The notes under the pieces: generated by a model
The model's database searches: none
Seen by the model: the letters and a program-made list of their open reading frames with translations, nothing else
Told to the model about the DNA's origin: nothing
Program-made: the position numbers and the translations under genes
Shown: piece by piece, positions 7,912-16,741 of the stretch
Layout: the number at the start of each line of letters is the position of its first letter
Numbering within the stretch: position 1 is the first letter of the stretch
Assembly: GCA_017471175.1 (NCBI GenBank)
Contig: JAFUVS010000012.1
Span: 62,001-126,000 of the forward strand
DNA length: 64,000 nucleotides
Source of the DNA: Paludibacteraceae bacterium
GTDB lineage: Bacteria; Bacteroidota; Bacteroidia; Bacteroidales; Paludibacteraceae
Reading direction: 5' to 3'

Positions 7912-8783
7912 AACTGAGTATCATCACCATCGCATACAACAACCTTGCGGGTCTGAAGAAGACGCTGCCGAGCGTGTTAGCACAAGACTACACTGATTTT
8001 GAGCACGTGATTATAGATGGCGGTTCGCAGGACGGTAGTGCGGATTTCATTGCGCACTATGCCCGTCAGGCGGGCGAGCGGGGCATCCGCGTACAATGGG
8101 TGAGCGAGCGGGACAAGGGTATCTACAACGCGATGAACAAAGGTATCCGAATGAGTACGGGCGAGTATATAGAGATACTGAACTCGGGGGATATGTTGGC
8201 ATCAGACGCGATTGTGGGGAAGATGCTGAAAGCGTTAGCGCAACACAACGAGCCTGCCATTCTGTACGGCAATATGCTGAAAGACAAAGCGACGGGATTA
8301 GTACGCGATCGCTGCTTCAACGGGCAACCGATTACGCTTCGGGGAATGTACCGAGGAACGCTGAACCACTCGCCAGCCTACATCCGGCGCAGTCTGTTCG
8401 AGCAATACGGCTACTACGACGAGCAGTACAAGATTGTGTCGGACTGGAAATGGTACTTGCAGGTGATTATTTTCGGCGGGATTCAGCCGGTATATGTGGA
8501 CTTGGACGTGACGGTGTTCGAGATGACGGGCATATCGGAGACGAACAAGACATTAGACAAAGAGGAGCGCAAACGCGTGCTGCAAGAAACAGTACCGGCT
8601 GCCATTCTTGCCGACTACGACCGATGGGCGTTTGTCATGGATGAGGTAGAACGACTAAAACGTTGGCATCTGTGGGGATTGGTATGGTTTGTGGAGCGGG
8701 TGCTGTTCCAGATAGACAAACGGAAAAACAAGAAAGGCGAAAGAGTAGAACAAAAAAAGATAAGAACAGATAAAGATGAATAA
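7908..8783 (+). CDS. Family 2 glycosyltransferase (WcaE/WcaA-like)
   Basis: A 291-residue GT2 enzyme starting MKLSIITIAYNNLAGLKKTL, with HVIIDGGSQDGS as the nucleotide-sugar motif, VSERDKGIYNAMNKGI, and EILNSGDMLAS holding the metal-binding region. These three motifs are typical of colanic-acid-type glycosyltransferases. An in-frame ATG at 7884 exists inside the upstream gene, but the start at 7908 gives an ATGA overlap and the usual family N-terminus, so it is preferred. It overlaps the following hydrolase gene by 8 bases. Confidence 0.92.
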   Translation: MKLSIITIAYNNLAGLKKTLPSVLAQDYTDFEHVIIDGGSQDGSADFIAHYARQAGERGIRVQWVSERDKGIYNAMNKGIRMSTGEYIEILNSGDMLASDAIVGKMLKALAQHNEPAILYGNMLKDKATGLVRDRCFNGQPITLRGMYRGTLNHSPAYIRRSLFEQYGYYDEQYKIVSDWKWYLQVIIFGGIQPVYVDLDVTVFEMTGISETNKTLDKEERKRVLQETVPAAILADYDRWAFVMDEVERLKRWHLWGLVWFVERVLFQIDKRKNKKGERVEQKKIRTDKDE

Positions 8784-9789
8784 AAAGACTTTAATTCAAG
8801 CGGTTGCGCTGTTGCTGCTGAGCGTGCCGGTGTGGGGTCAGAAGAAACTGATGCCCGAATACGAGCAATACATAGCGATGTACAAGAAAGCCGCCATTGA
8901 CCAACAGCGGGAACATAATATCCCCGCTTCCATAACGATGGCGCAAGGGCTATTGGAATCAGGTGCAGGCAAGAGCGAACTTGCCAAGAACGCCAATAAC
9001 CACTTCGGTATCAAATGCACATCGGACTGGCAGGGCGATACCTATCGCAAGGATGACGACAAGCGCAACGAATGTTTCCGCAAGTACAAGAAAGTGGAAG
9101 ACTCATGGGAAGACCACTCGAAGTTCCTGCTTCGTCCGCGCTATGCCGAACTATTCAAACTGAAAGTGACGGACTACAAAGGCTGGGCACACGGACTGAA
9201 ACAATGCGGTTACGCCACCGACCCGACCTATCCTGCCAAACTGATACGTATCATAGAGGATTATCAGTTGGATAAATTAGTGTCGGAGGCGGGTGCCCAA
9301 CACAAAAAAGAAAAGCCGAAAAAAGTTGATAAAAACGCCGATCCGAACAGAGATCAAGGCGTGATGGCGGGCGACACCGTGGAATTGGAAGAAGAGAAAG
9401 ACTTTCGCGAAGCCGCCACGGAGATGAAGGACGTACCGCTGTATCAGGACCATAAGTCGGGCTTCGAGAACGGGACACGCTATATTATAGCCGAAGAGGG
9501 CGAGAGTTACAGTTCGCTGTCTTACTTCCTGAATATGAGCGAGAAGCAACTGCGCAAGTACAACGATGCGACCGACGGGCGGATGCTGAAGAAAGGCGAC
9601 AGAGTATATCTGTTCCGCAAACACAAATACGCTTCGCGCAAACATAAGTACTATATGGTGAAGAAGAAAGACACCGCGTGGTCGATTGCGCAGAAGTTCG
9701 GATTCCAGATGAAAAGTATCTATACGTTGAACGGCATCCCTGAGGGTACCCCTCTGACGACCCGCCAAGAGTTGCGTCTACGCAAATGA
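8776..9789 (+). CDS. Exported glucosaminidase (GH73) with two LysM domains
   Basis: A 337-residue peptidoglycan hydrolase. A signal peptide (MNKKTLIQAVALLLLSVPVWG) is followed by a GH73 N-acetylglucosaminidase domain at about 30-165, with the catalytic Glu expected in GLLESGAGKSELA and the family stretch NNHFGIKC. After a charged linker come two LysM-type peptidoglycan-binding modules (about 235-285 and 290-337; the last begins KYYMVKKKDTAWSIAQKFG). It should cleave glycan strands in the periplasm. It overlaps the genes before and after it by 8 and 4 bases, so it is embedded in the operon. Confidence 0.93.
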   Translation: MNKKTLIQAVALLLLSVPVWGQKKLMPEYEQYIAMYKKAAIDQQREHNIPASITMAQGLLESGAGKSELAKNANNHFGIKCTSDWQGDTYRKDDDKRNECFRKYKKVEDSWEDHSKFLLRPRYAELFKLKVTDYKGWAHGLKQCGYATDPTYPAKLIRIIEDYQLDKLVSEAGAQHKKEKPKKVDKNADPNRDQGVMAGDTVELEEEKDFREAATEMKDVPLYQDHKSGFENGTRYIIAEEGESYSSLSYFLNMSEKQLRKYNDATDGRMLKKGDRVYLFRKHKYASRKHKYYMVKKKDTAWSIAQKFGFQMKSIYTLNGIPEGTPLTTRQELRLRK

Positions 9790-10103
9790 AACTATCTCCT
9801 GAACAGACCTTCCGCCGCAGCAATACGCAGACGATAGGTGATGCGCTGTCGGCTTTTCTTCGCGAGTCGGGCTTGGACAAGCCTGTGTATGAGCATCAAC
9901 TGATGAGTTACTGGCCGGAGGTGGTCGGCGAGATGGGTGCGCGACTGACGTATAAATTGGAGATACGGGACGGGGTGCTGTATGTTCGTCTGCGCAGTGC
10001 CGCGCTGAAAGCCCGACTGTTTGAACTCCGATACGATGTGGTACGCCGCCTGAACGAGAAAGTGGGGACGACGGTGATACACGACATCCGGCTGTTGGGG
10101 TAG
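9786..10103 (+). CDS. DUF721 (DciA-like) protein
   Basis: A 105-residue protein of the DUF721 family, recognised by the TIGDALSAFLRESGLDKP start, the WPEVVG strand and the VLYVRLRSAALKARLFELR block. Some relatives (DciA) help load the replicative helicase, but the short Bacteroidota forms are not all shown to do so, so this role is inferred. It overlaps the glucosaminidase stop by 4 bases and is followed by mutS2 after 23 bases. Confidence 0.85.
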   Translation: MKLSPEQTFRRSNTQTIGDALSAFLRESGLDKPVYEHQLMSYWPEVVGEMGARLTYKLEIRDGVLYVRLRSAALKARLFELRYDVVRRLNEKVGTTVIHDIRLLG

Positions 10104-10122
10104 TGACAGTTGATAGTTGATA
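10104..10122. repeat. Short 7-base-period repeat before mutS2
   Basis: Two to three near copies of AGTTGAT fill the gap immediately before the mutS2 start codon, in the same style as the repeats before mtaB, rseP and dnaX. Confidence 0.7.
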
Positions 10123-10126
10123 GGGT

Positions 10127-12385
10127 ATGGTATATCCGAATAATATAGAGCAGAAGATTGACTTTCAGGTGCTTCGTGACCGCTTGAATGCGGCTTGCTC
10201 CTCATCATTAGGTAGAGAGCAGGTGCAGGCGATGCAGTTTGAGACGGATTATGAGACGGTTTGCACCCGCCTGAAGGAGACACAGGAGATGCTGTACGTG
10301 CTATCGGACGCATCACTTTCCTTCCCGCAGGGCGAGATACATGATATGCGCGAAGCGCTGAGTCGAATCCGCGTGGAAGGGCTGTATATGGACGAGCAGG
10401 AGCTGTTTCACCTGCAAAAGACTTTAGCATACGCATCGGATTTAGAAACGTTCTTCGCCGGTTTGGACGGGGAGCGTTTTCCTTATTTGCACCGTTGGGC
10501 GGGGGAACAGTCCTCGGCTATCGGTCAGGTAGTCAGCTTGATTGTGCGGGTATTGGATCGCTACGGCAGTCTGAAAGACAGTGCTTCGGCTGAGTTGGCA
10601 CGTATTCGCCACGACCTGCAACAGGCACAGGGTGCGGTCGGTCGCGCTATCCAAGCCGTCTTGAAACGCGCACAAGCAGAAGGCTGGGTGGAGAAAGATA
10701 CAGCACCGACCCTGCGTGAAGGGCGATTGGTATTGCCTGTACCGCCGATGAGCCGCAGGAAGATAGGCGGTATCGTACACGACGAGAGTGCGAGCGGTAA
10801 GACGGTGTTTATTGAGCCGCAAGAGGTGGTGGAGGCGAATAACAGGATTCGCTCGTTAGAGGCAGAGGAGAAACGCGAGAAGATACGCATATTGATGGAC
10901 ATAACGAGTCAGATACGTCCGTATGTACCTGAAATAGAGACTGCGGGAAGTAGGTTGGCACGTGTGGATTTTGTGCGCGCCAAGGCGATGTTAGGCAGGC
11001 AGTTGGGCGCTATTGCGCCGGAGATGAGCGATCGTCCGATGTTGGACTGGCAGGATGCGCGGCACGCCATACTATATCTTCGCCTGCAATCGGAGGCGAG
11101 AGAGGCGGTACCGATGTCTATTCGGTTAGGCGGTGAAGAGAAGAACCGTCTGTTGGTAGTGAGCGGACCGAATGCGGGCGGTAAGTCGGTGTGCTTAAAG
11201 ACAGTGGCACTAACGCAGTATATGCTTCAATGCGGTCTGCTTGTTCCCGTATCGGAGGCGAGCAAGGCGGGCATCTTCCGTCATATCCTATTAGATATAG
11301 GCGATGAACAGAGTCTGCAAGACGACTTGTCCACCTATTCGTCGCACCTAAGGAATATGAAGACCTTTGTGCGCTTGGCGGACAGCAGGACACTTTATCT
11401 GATAGACGAGATGGGCGGCGGCACGGAGCCGACGATAGGCGGTGCTATAGCGGAAGCGACCTTAAGCGAACTGCACAAGACCGGGGCGATAGGGGTTGTA
11501 ACGACACACTACGCCAACCTCAAGCACTTAGCAGAGCGCGAGGAGGGGATGGTGAACGGCGCGATGCTGTACGACAGAGGGGCACTTCGTCCGCTGTTTC
11601 AGTTGTCAATCGGTCAGGCGGGATCGAGTTTTGCGTTAGAGATAGCGCGTCAAATCGGTCTGCCGGAAACAATCATACACGATGCGACCACGTTGGTGGG
11701 CGAAGAACATATCGACTACGACAAACAACTGCAAGACATAGCGCGCGACAAACGCTACTGGGAGAACAAACGGCAATCCATCCGTCAGAAAGAGAAACAC
11801 TTGGAAGAGAAGATAGCGTATTACGAGCAGGAAATTGCGGGTTTGAAAGCGAAGAAGAAACAGGTGCTGGCAGAGGCGAAAGAGCAGGCTGCAGACATCC
11901 TGCAACAGTCGAACGCCACGATAGAGCGCACGATACGCGAGATAAAAGAAAGCGGCGCAGACAAACAACGCACCCGCAAGGCACGGGAGAAGATCGAAGT
12001 GATGAAGCAGAAAGTGTCGGAGGGTAAGGAAGAGAAGAAAGTGATGCGCGACTTTTCGGAACTGAAGAAGATGGCGAAGTCGATGCCATCGGTTTCGCAG
12101 TCGGTGCAGAATACGATCCGCAGCCACAAGCTGAATTTCGAGCGCACGATAGACCTGAGAGGTATGCGTGCGGACGAGGCATTGGAGCAGGTAATAGCGT
12201 ATATGGATACGGCTATAATGGTGGCGGCGGGGAGCGTGACGATACTTCACGGCACGGGGACGGGTGCGCTCAAGCAACTGACGCGCGATTACCTTGCTGG
12301 TTTGAAGAAAAAGAACAGGATAGTAGATTACTACGACGGCGACCCGAATCGGGGCGGCGCGGGGATAACGATTGTGGAGATATGA
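10127..12385 (+). CDS. mutS2: MutS2 ATPase/endonuclease
   Basis: A 752-residue MutS2, slightly shorter than the usual 770-830. It has the MutS core and ATPase domain (Walker A GPNAGGKSV near 346-354, Walker B LYLIDEMGGGTEP near 423-435), a long charged coiled coil (about 540-620), and a C-terminal Smr nuclease domain with IDLRGMRADEALEQ near 674 and HGTGTGAL near 708. It lacks the mismatch-recognition domain of MutS1. Family members act in suppression of recombination and in rescue of collided ribosomes; which applies here is unknown. The last four bases overlap folK. Confidence 0.95.
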   Translation: MVYPNNIEQKIDFQVLRDRLNAACSSSLGREQVQAMQFETDYETVCTRLKETQEMLYVLSDASLSFPQGEIHDMREALSRIRVEGLYMDEQELFHLQKTLAYASDLETFFAGLDGERFPYLHRWAGEQSSAIGQVVSLIVRVLDRYGSLKDSASAELARIRHDLQQAQGAVGRAIQAVLKRAQAEGWVEKDTAPTLREGRLVLPVPPMSRRKIGGIVHDESASGKTVFIEPQEVVEANNRIRSLEAEEKREKIRILMDITSQIRPYVPEIETAGSRLARVDFVRAKAMLGRQLGAIAPEMSDRPMLDWQDARHAILYLRLQSEAREAVPMSIRLGGEEKNRLLVVSGPNAGGKSVCLKTVALTQYMLQCGLLVPVSEASKAGIFRHILLDIGDEQSLQDDLSTYSSHLRNMKTFVRLADSRTLYLIDEMGGGTEPTIGGAIAEATLSELHKTGAIGVVTTHYANLKHLAEREEGMVNGAMLYDRGALRPLFQLSIGQAGSSFALEIARQIGLPETIIHDATTLVGEEHIDYDKQLQDIARDKRYWENKRQSIRQKEKHLEEKIAYYEQEIAGLKAKKKQVLAEAKEQAADILQQSNATIERTIREIKESGADKQRTRKAREKIEVMKQKVSEGKEEKKVMRDFSELKKMAKSMPSVSQSVQNTIRSHKLNFERTIDLRGMRADEALEQVIAYMDTAIMVAAGSVTILHGTGTGALKQLTRDYLAGLKKKNRIVDYYDGDPNRGGAGITIVEI

Positions 12386-12804
12386 GATACTACTTGTCGT
12401 TGGGCAGCAACATCGGTGACCGAGAAGGATATATAGATGCGGCTTGCAAGTTGATAACAGAACGATGCGGCAGAATCACGGCGCGATCGAGCAACTACTA
12501 CACGGAGCCGTGGGGGTATGAGTCGGACAAGACGTACCTGAATATCTGCCTTTGCATAGAGAGCGGGTTGGAGCCGACCGAACTATTGGACGTGACGCAG
12601 GCCATTGAGCGCGAATTGGGTCGCCAACTGAAGAATGTCTATGCAGACCGAACGATTGATATTGACATACTGACGGGTCAGACGGACGATGGGGAAGAGA
12701 TTGCGGTTCGAACGGAGCGACTGACTATACCGCACCCGCTGATGAGAGAGCGCGACTTTGTAATGAAGCCGCTCGAAGAGATACAAGACAACAAACAACA
12801 ATAA
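12382..12804 (+). CDS. folK: Hydroxymethyldihydropterin pyrophosphokinase FolK
   Basis: Transfers pyrophosphate from ATP to 6-hydroxymethyl-7,8-dihydropterin in folate synthesis. The 140-residue protein has the family N-terminus YYLSLGSNIGDREG, the YYTEPWGYESDKTYLN stretch and RTIDIDIL, which contains the metal-binding Asp pair, followed by IPHPLMRERDFV. It is the third of three tightly packed genes (4-base overlap with mutS2) and lies 4 bases before the S9 peptidase, although the functions are unrelated. Confidence 0.95.
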   Translation: MRYYLSLGSNIGDREGYIDAACKLITERCGRITARSSNYYTEPWGYESDKTYLNICLCIESGLEPTELLDVTQAIERELGRQLKNVYADRTIDIDILTGQTDDGEEIAVRTERLTIPHPLMRERDFVMKPLEEIQDNKQQ

Positions 12805-12808
12805 AAAA

Positions 12809-14926
12809 ATGAAAAAAGTAAAACTGATTGTTATGGCGATGTTAGCCTTATTGAGTGCGTCTTGCGGCAATAAGCCTCAGACCGAAGAAAAAGAGCCAAT
12901 CACCAAACCGCAGATCACGATAGAGGGCGGTCGGCTGACCCCTGAAGCGTTGTGGGCGATGGGTCGGATAGGCGATGTGAAAGTGGACATTGAGACGGGG
13001 TGGATTGCTTACACGGTGAGTTACTACAGCGTGAGCGAGAACCGCTCTACGACTTGGATACGCATCGCATCGGAGGAGAACGGCCGCTTGGAGACGATGG
13101 ATGAGTTCGTGGGCAACTCGCCCGCGTGGTTCGGCAACAGCGGCGTGTTAGCCTACCTGAAAGGCGGCAAGCTGTATCTTCGTCAAGGCGGCAAAGACAT
13201 CGCAGCAAACGGCTATGACGAGGAGATAGAAGGATTCCTGCTGAATCCGCAGCGCGACCGAATACTGCTCATCACGGCGGTGAAGACGGTGGAGAGTACG
13301 GCGGATCGCTATCCCGACCTGCCCAAGGCGAGCGGCAGAGTGATAGACGACCTGATGTACAAGCACTGGGACGAGTGGGTAGAGACGGCTCCGCAGCCTT
13401 TCCTTGCCGACCTTACCATCAACTATAAGAATGAGATGCTGATTGGCAGTATGCGCATCGGCAATGCGAAGAACATCCTCGCAGGCACAGCCTACGAGAG
13501 TCCGATGCGTCCGTTCGGCGGTGTGGAGCAATGGAGTTGGTCGCCCGACGGGAAGCAGATTGCCTACACATGCCGCAAGAAAACGGGTATGGACTATGCC
13601 ATATCGACCAATTCGGATATCTATCTGTATGATATAGAAACAGGTACGGAAAGCAATATGACGGAAGGCAACGGCGGATATGACCTCAATCCGGCTTATT
13701 CACGCAACGGGCAGTATATCGCTTGGCTGAGTATGGCGCGTGACGGGTACGAGAGCGATGAGACTCACCTGATGGTATATAACCGGCAGACGGGCGAAAA
13801 AAAGTTTGTCAGCGAGAAATTGGGAACAGCGGTGAGCGACTACTTCTGGCACGATGACGAGCACCTGATAGTATCGGCAGTATGGCACGGCACGGAGATG
13901 CTGTATCGCATTGATTTGCAAGGCAACGTACAATGTCTGACGGAGGGTCAATACGACTTTGTGCCGGTGGAGACCTACGCCGAGATGGCACCGGATGAGA
14001 CGATGACCTACTGCCTGCGCCACTCGATGTGCGAGGCGAATGAGATATACAAAGTGCACGTGGACGTAACGGGTGCGAAAAGCATAGAGCAACTGACCTA
14101 CGAGAACAAGAATATCTACGACCAGATTACGATGGGGACGGTGGTGCCTCGTTGGCAGAAGACGACGGACGGCAAGCAGATGCTGACTTGGATTATCCTG
14201 CCCCCGAATTTTGATGCCACGAAGCAGTACCCTGCTCTACTCTATTGCGAGGGCGGTCCGCAAAGTCCCGTGAGTCAGTTCTGGAGTTACAGATGGAACT
14301 TCATGATGATGGCGGCAAACGACTACGTGATTGTGGCACCGAACCGCAGGGGGCTACCCGGCTTCGGTCAGGAATGGAATGAGGCTATCAGCGGGGACTA
14401 CGGCGGTCAGTGTATGCGCGATTACTTGACGGCTATTGACGAGGCTTGCGACTCGCTGCCTTATATCGACCGCAACCGTTTGGGCTGCGTGGGTGCATCG
14501 TTCGGCGGGTTCAGCGTCTATTGGTTGGCGGGTCATCACGACAAACGCTTCAAGGCGTTTATTGCGCACGACGGCATCTTCAATATGGAGATGCAGTACC
14601 TTGAGACAGAGGAGAAATGGTTTGCCAACTGGGATATGGGCGGTGCGTATTGGGAGAAAGACAATGCGGTGGCTCAGCGCACGTTTGCCAATTCGCCGCA
14701 TAAGTTTGTGGATAAATGGGATACGCCTATTCTGTGCATTCACGGAGAGCAGGACTATCGCATATTAGCCAATCAGGGAATGGCAGCTTTTGATGCCGCC
14801 AAGATGCGCGGCATACCGGCTGAATTGCTTATTTTCCCGGATGAGAATCACTGGGTACTGAAGCCGCAGAACGGTATTTTGTGGCAAAGGACGTTCTTCA
14901 AGTGGTTAGACCGCTGGCTGAAATAA
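12809..14926 (+). CDS. S9 family peptidase, lipoprotein (DPP-type)
   Basis: A 705-residue serine peptidase with a lipoprotein signal (MKKVKLIVMAMLALLSASC; Cys-19 is the lipid anchor). Residues about 40-430 are WD40-like beta-propeller repeats (for example WSPDGKQIAYTC and NPAYSRNGQYIAW). The C-terminal alpha/beta hydrolase has the nucleophile Ser in GCVGASFGGFSVY near 563, Asp in IHGEQDYRI near 648 and His in DENHWVL near 680. Such enzymes release dipeptides or short peptides from peptide N-termini in the periplasm, feeding peptide catabolism. The 3' end overlaps the convergent mutY gene by 29 bases. Confidence 0.94.
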   Translation: MKKVKLIVMAMLALLSASCGNKPQTEEKEPITKPQITIEGGRLTPEALWAMGRIGDVKVDIETGWIAYTVSYYSVSENRSTTWIRIASEENGRLETMDEFVGNSPAWFGNSGVLAYLKGGKLYLRQGGKDIAANGYDEEIEGFLLNPQRDRILLITAVKTVESTADRYPDLPKASGRVIDDLMYKHWDEWVETAPQPFLADLTINYKNEMLIGSMRIGNAKNILAGTAYESPMRPFGGVEQWSWSPDGKQIAYTCRKKTGMDYAISTNSDIYLYDIETGTESNMTEGNGGYDLNPAYSRNGQYIAWLSMARDGYESDETHLMVYNRQTGEKKFVSEKLGTAVSDYFWHDDEHLIVSAVWHGTEMLYRIDLQGNVQCLTEGQYDFVPVETYAEMAPDETMTYCLRHSMCEANEIYKVHVDVTGAKSIEQLTYENKNIYDQITMGTVVPRWQKTTDGKQMLTWIILPPNFDATKQYPALLYCEGGPQSPVSQFWSYRWNFMMMAANDYVIVAPNRRGLPGFGQEWNEAISGDYGGQCMRDYLTAIDEACDSLPYIDRNRLGCVGASFGGFSVYWLAGHHDKRFKAFIAHDGIFNMEMQYLETEEKWFANWDMGGAYWEKDNAVAQRTFANSPHKFVDKWDTPILCIHGEQDYRILANQGMAAFDAAKMRGIPAELLIFPDENHWVLKPQNGILWQRTFFKWLDRWLK

Positions 14927-15926
14927 GGTCTTCGATGGCTTTTTGGGTGAGTCGCGAGAGTGCGTAGTCGGACAAGTCGGATAGATTCACGATGCGAAGT
15001 TCGGGCAAGGCGGACTGAAGTTTGCGACAAAAAGGTTCCAAAGAGGGAACAGGACGCAGCAAGAAACGCGCGTGCAACCGACGGTGACTTAAGACGTGGA
15101 TATAATCTTTATATCGGGAACAGGTTTCTCCTGCAAAGGGGGAATCTGTTTCTTTTAGGGGGAATTCCCAAAGATGATGCCAGATGTCTTTGCCTTGGCG
15201 TTGGTAAATGAGTGTTTGGCTGTCGGCTATATATATAGTATATGTAAGGTATCTGTCTTGCAGCGAGTTGCGGGGTTTGCGGACGGGCAGCAAGGCGACA
15301 GTACCGGCTTCGAAGGCTTGGCACTGCGTTTTGAGTGGGCAGATGTCGCAGTCGGGTTGTCCGGGCAGACATTGGAGTGCGCCGAGTTCCATCAGCGCCG
15401 AATTGCAGAGACGGGGATTCTGTTGGTCGAGGACGGACAGGGCGAGGGTGTGGAAGAAACGTTTGCCTTGGGAGGTGTCGAAGACGGTGTCGGAGTCGAA
15501 GAGGCGAGCGAGGACGCGATAGACATTGCCGTCGAGAGCGGGGTAAGGGAGGTTGTAGGCAAAGGAGGCTATGGCCCCTGCCGTGTAGTCGCCCACACCG
15601 GGTAAGAGGCGCAGTTCTTCGAACGTGCCGGGCATTGATTTTCCCTGTTGATAGAGGAGGCGTGCAGCCTTGTGGAGATTGCGTGCGCGTGAGTAGTAGC
15701 CGAGCCCTTGCCAATAGAGGAGTACTTCGTCTTCGGGGGCGGTGGCGAGCGCGGCGATGTCGGGGAAGCGGGCTACGAAACGCATATAATAGTCAAGTCC
15801 TTGTGCGACACGCGTCTGCTGCAAGATAATCTCGCTGACCCAGATGCGATACGGGTCGGTTGTTTCGCGCCAAGGGAGGATGCGGCAGTTGCGTTCGTAC
15901 CAATGATAAAGGGGGAGAAGATTCAT
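14898..15926 (-). CDS. mutY: A/G-specific adenine glycosylase MutY
   Basis: Removes adenine mispaired with 8-oxoguanine. The 342-residue protein starts MNLLPLYHWYERNCRILPWRE, with the family IWVSEIILQQTRV motif, a helix-hairpin-helix (LPGVGDYTAGAIASFA) followed by the catalytic Asp in LDGNVYRVLAR, the iron-sulfur cluster CLPGQPDCDICPLKTQC (C-x6-C-x2-C-x5-C), and a C-terminal NUDIX-like 8-oxoG recognition domain. The frame stays open up to 16148, but the extra 74 residues are Phe-rich translations of a promoter region, so the start at 15926 is used. Confidence 0.95.
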   Translation of the reverse strand: MNLLPLYHWYERNCRILPWRETTDPYRIWVSEIILQQTRVAQGLDYYMRFVARFPDIAALATAPEDEVLLYWQGLGYYSRARNLHKAARLLYQQGKSMPGTFEELRLLPGVGDYTAGAIASFAYNLPYPALDGNVYRVLARLFDSDTVFDTSQGKRFFHTLALSVLDQQNPRLCNSALMELGALQCLPGQPDCDICPLKTQCQAFEAGTVALLPVRKPRNSLQDRYLTYTIYIADSQTLIYQRQGKDIWHHLWEFPLKETDSPFAGETCSRYKDYIHVLSHRRLHARFLLRPVPSLEPFCRKLQSALPELRIVNLSDLSDYALSRLTQKAIEDLISASGLTT

Positions 15927-15972
15927 AGCTTGTTGCCGGTTAAGGAGTGATAGCGTTGTCAAAATCGGGGAG

Positions 15973-16005
15973 CAAAAGTAGATAAAAAACGCAGGGTACA
16001 GCAAT
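15973..16005 (-). promoter_or_regulatory. Promoter of mutY
   Basis: On the minus strand ATTG, 21 bases, then TACTTTTG. It lies back to back with the HU promoter, so mutY and HU are divergently transcribed. Confidence 0.55.
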
Positions 16006-16031
16006 TTTTTTTGCGAAAAAAACGCAAAATG

Positions 16032-16063
16032 TTTGTGTAACAAAAAAATAGGTAGTACTTTTG
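16032..16063 (+). promoter_or_regulatory. Promoter of the HU gene
   Basis: TTTG and TACTTTTG with a 20-base spacer, an exact Bacteroidota promoter, about 90 bases before the HU start codon. Confidence 0.75.
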
Positions 16064-16150
16064 CGCCGTTTTTCTGCAAAAAAGAAACGAAGGAGAAAAA
16101 AACGCCAAAAAATCTAAAGAAATAAATAACTCTATAAAATCTAAACAATT

Positions 16151-16423
16151 ATGACAAAAGCTGAATTAGTAAACGCTATTGCTATCCGCACGGGATACGA
16201 CCGCGTTACCATTATGAACATTGTGGAGACCGCAATGGAAGAGGTTAAGAAGAACGTAATTAACGGCGAGAACGTATATCTTCGCGGTTTCGGAAGTTTC
16301 ATTACCAAGGTTCGCAAGCAGAAAGTGGCTCGCAACATCACGAAGAAAGAGTCGATTATCGTTCCTGAGCACAACATTCCCGCTTTCAAGGCATCGAAGG
16401 AGTTTTCGGGTGCAATGAAATAA
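16151..16423 (+). CDS. HU/IHF family DNA-binding protein
   Basis: A 90-residue nucleoid protein that bends DNA as a dimer. It starts MTKAELVNAIAIRTGYDR; the signature GFGSFITKVRKQKVARNI forms the beta arm, with Pro in IIVPEHNIPAFKASKEF. It is preceded by a strong promoter and followed by a very small basic protein and RNase G. Whether it behaves as HU or as a more site-specific IHF-like protein cannot be told. Confidence 0.95.
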   Translation: MTKAELVNAIAIRTGYDRVTIMNIVETAMEEVKKNVINGENVYLRGFGSFITKVRKQKVARNITKKESIIVPEHNIPAFKASKEFSGAMK

Positions 16424-16485
16424 GGTGTGCTAAAAGCGAAAAGCAAACAAAACGAAAGACGAACCAATTATAATTAAGATGTACT

Positions 16486-16575
16486 ATGCCTAACGGTAAG
16501 AAACACAAGAGACATAAGATGGCTACGCACAAACGTAAAAAACGTCTGCGTAAGAATCGTCATAAGCATAAGTAA
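16486..16575 (+). CDS. 29-residue AURKAIP1/COX24-like small basic protein
   Basis: A 29-codon gene encoding MPNGKKHKRHKMATHKRKKR followed by LRKNRHKHK. More than half the residues are Lys, Arg or His, and the second half matches the AURKAIP1/COX24 pattern (KRKKRLRKNRHK) known from small ribosome-bound proteins (mitochondrial mS38, bacterial bS22). It most likely binds rRNA in the ribosome; this is inferred from composition and pattern. It lies between HU and RNase G and is followed by a hairpin terminator. It is easily missed because of its size. Confidence 0.75.
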   Translation: MPNGKKHKRHKMATHKRKKRLRKNRHKHK

Positions 16576-16653
16576 AAAGAATCGAATCGTCTGAAGATAA
16601 GTAAATCTGCGTACAAGGATGTACTTATAGACGGGCGAAGAGAGGTAGATAAC

Positions 16654-16713
16654 AGACTTTGTGGTCGGCGTTCACTTGGGCGCAGGTGAAGCGCATCACA
16701 AAGTCTTTTTTTA
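16654..16713 (+). terminator. Terminator or attenuator between the small basic gene and rng
   Basis: The 10-base arms AGACTTTGTG and CACAAAGTCT enclose a smaller TTCAC/GTGAA hairpin and are followed by a run of seven T. It can end the HU transcript or attenuate read-through into rng. Confidence 0.8.
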
Positions 16714-16741
16714 TGAAAAAAATTGAAATACTGAAAAAGGA

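Noticed and set aside
15927..16148. N-terminal extension of MutY
   Set aside because: The extra 74 residues translate the region with the mutY and HU promoters and are Phe-rich without family similarity.
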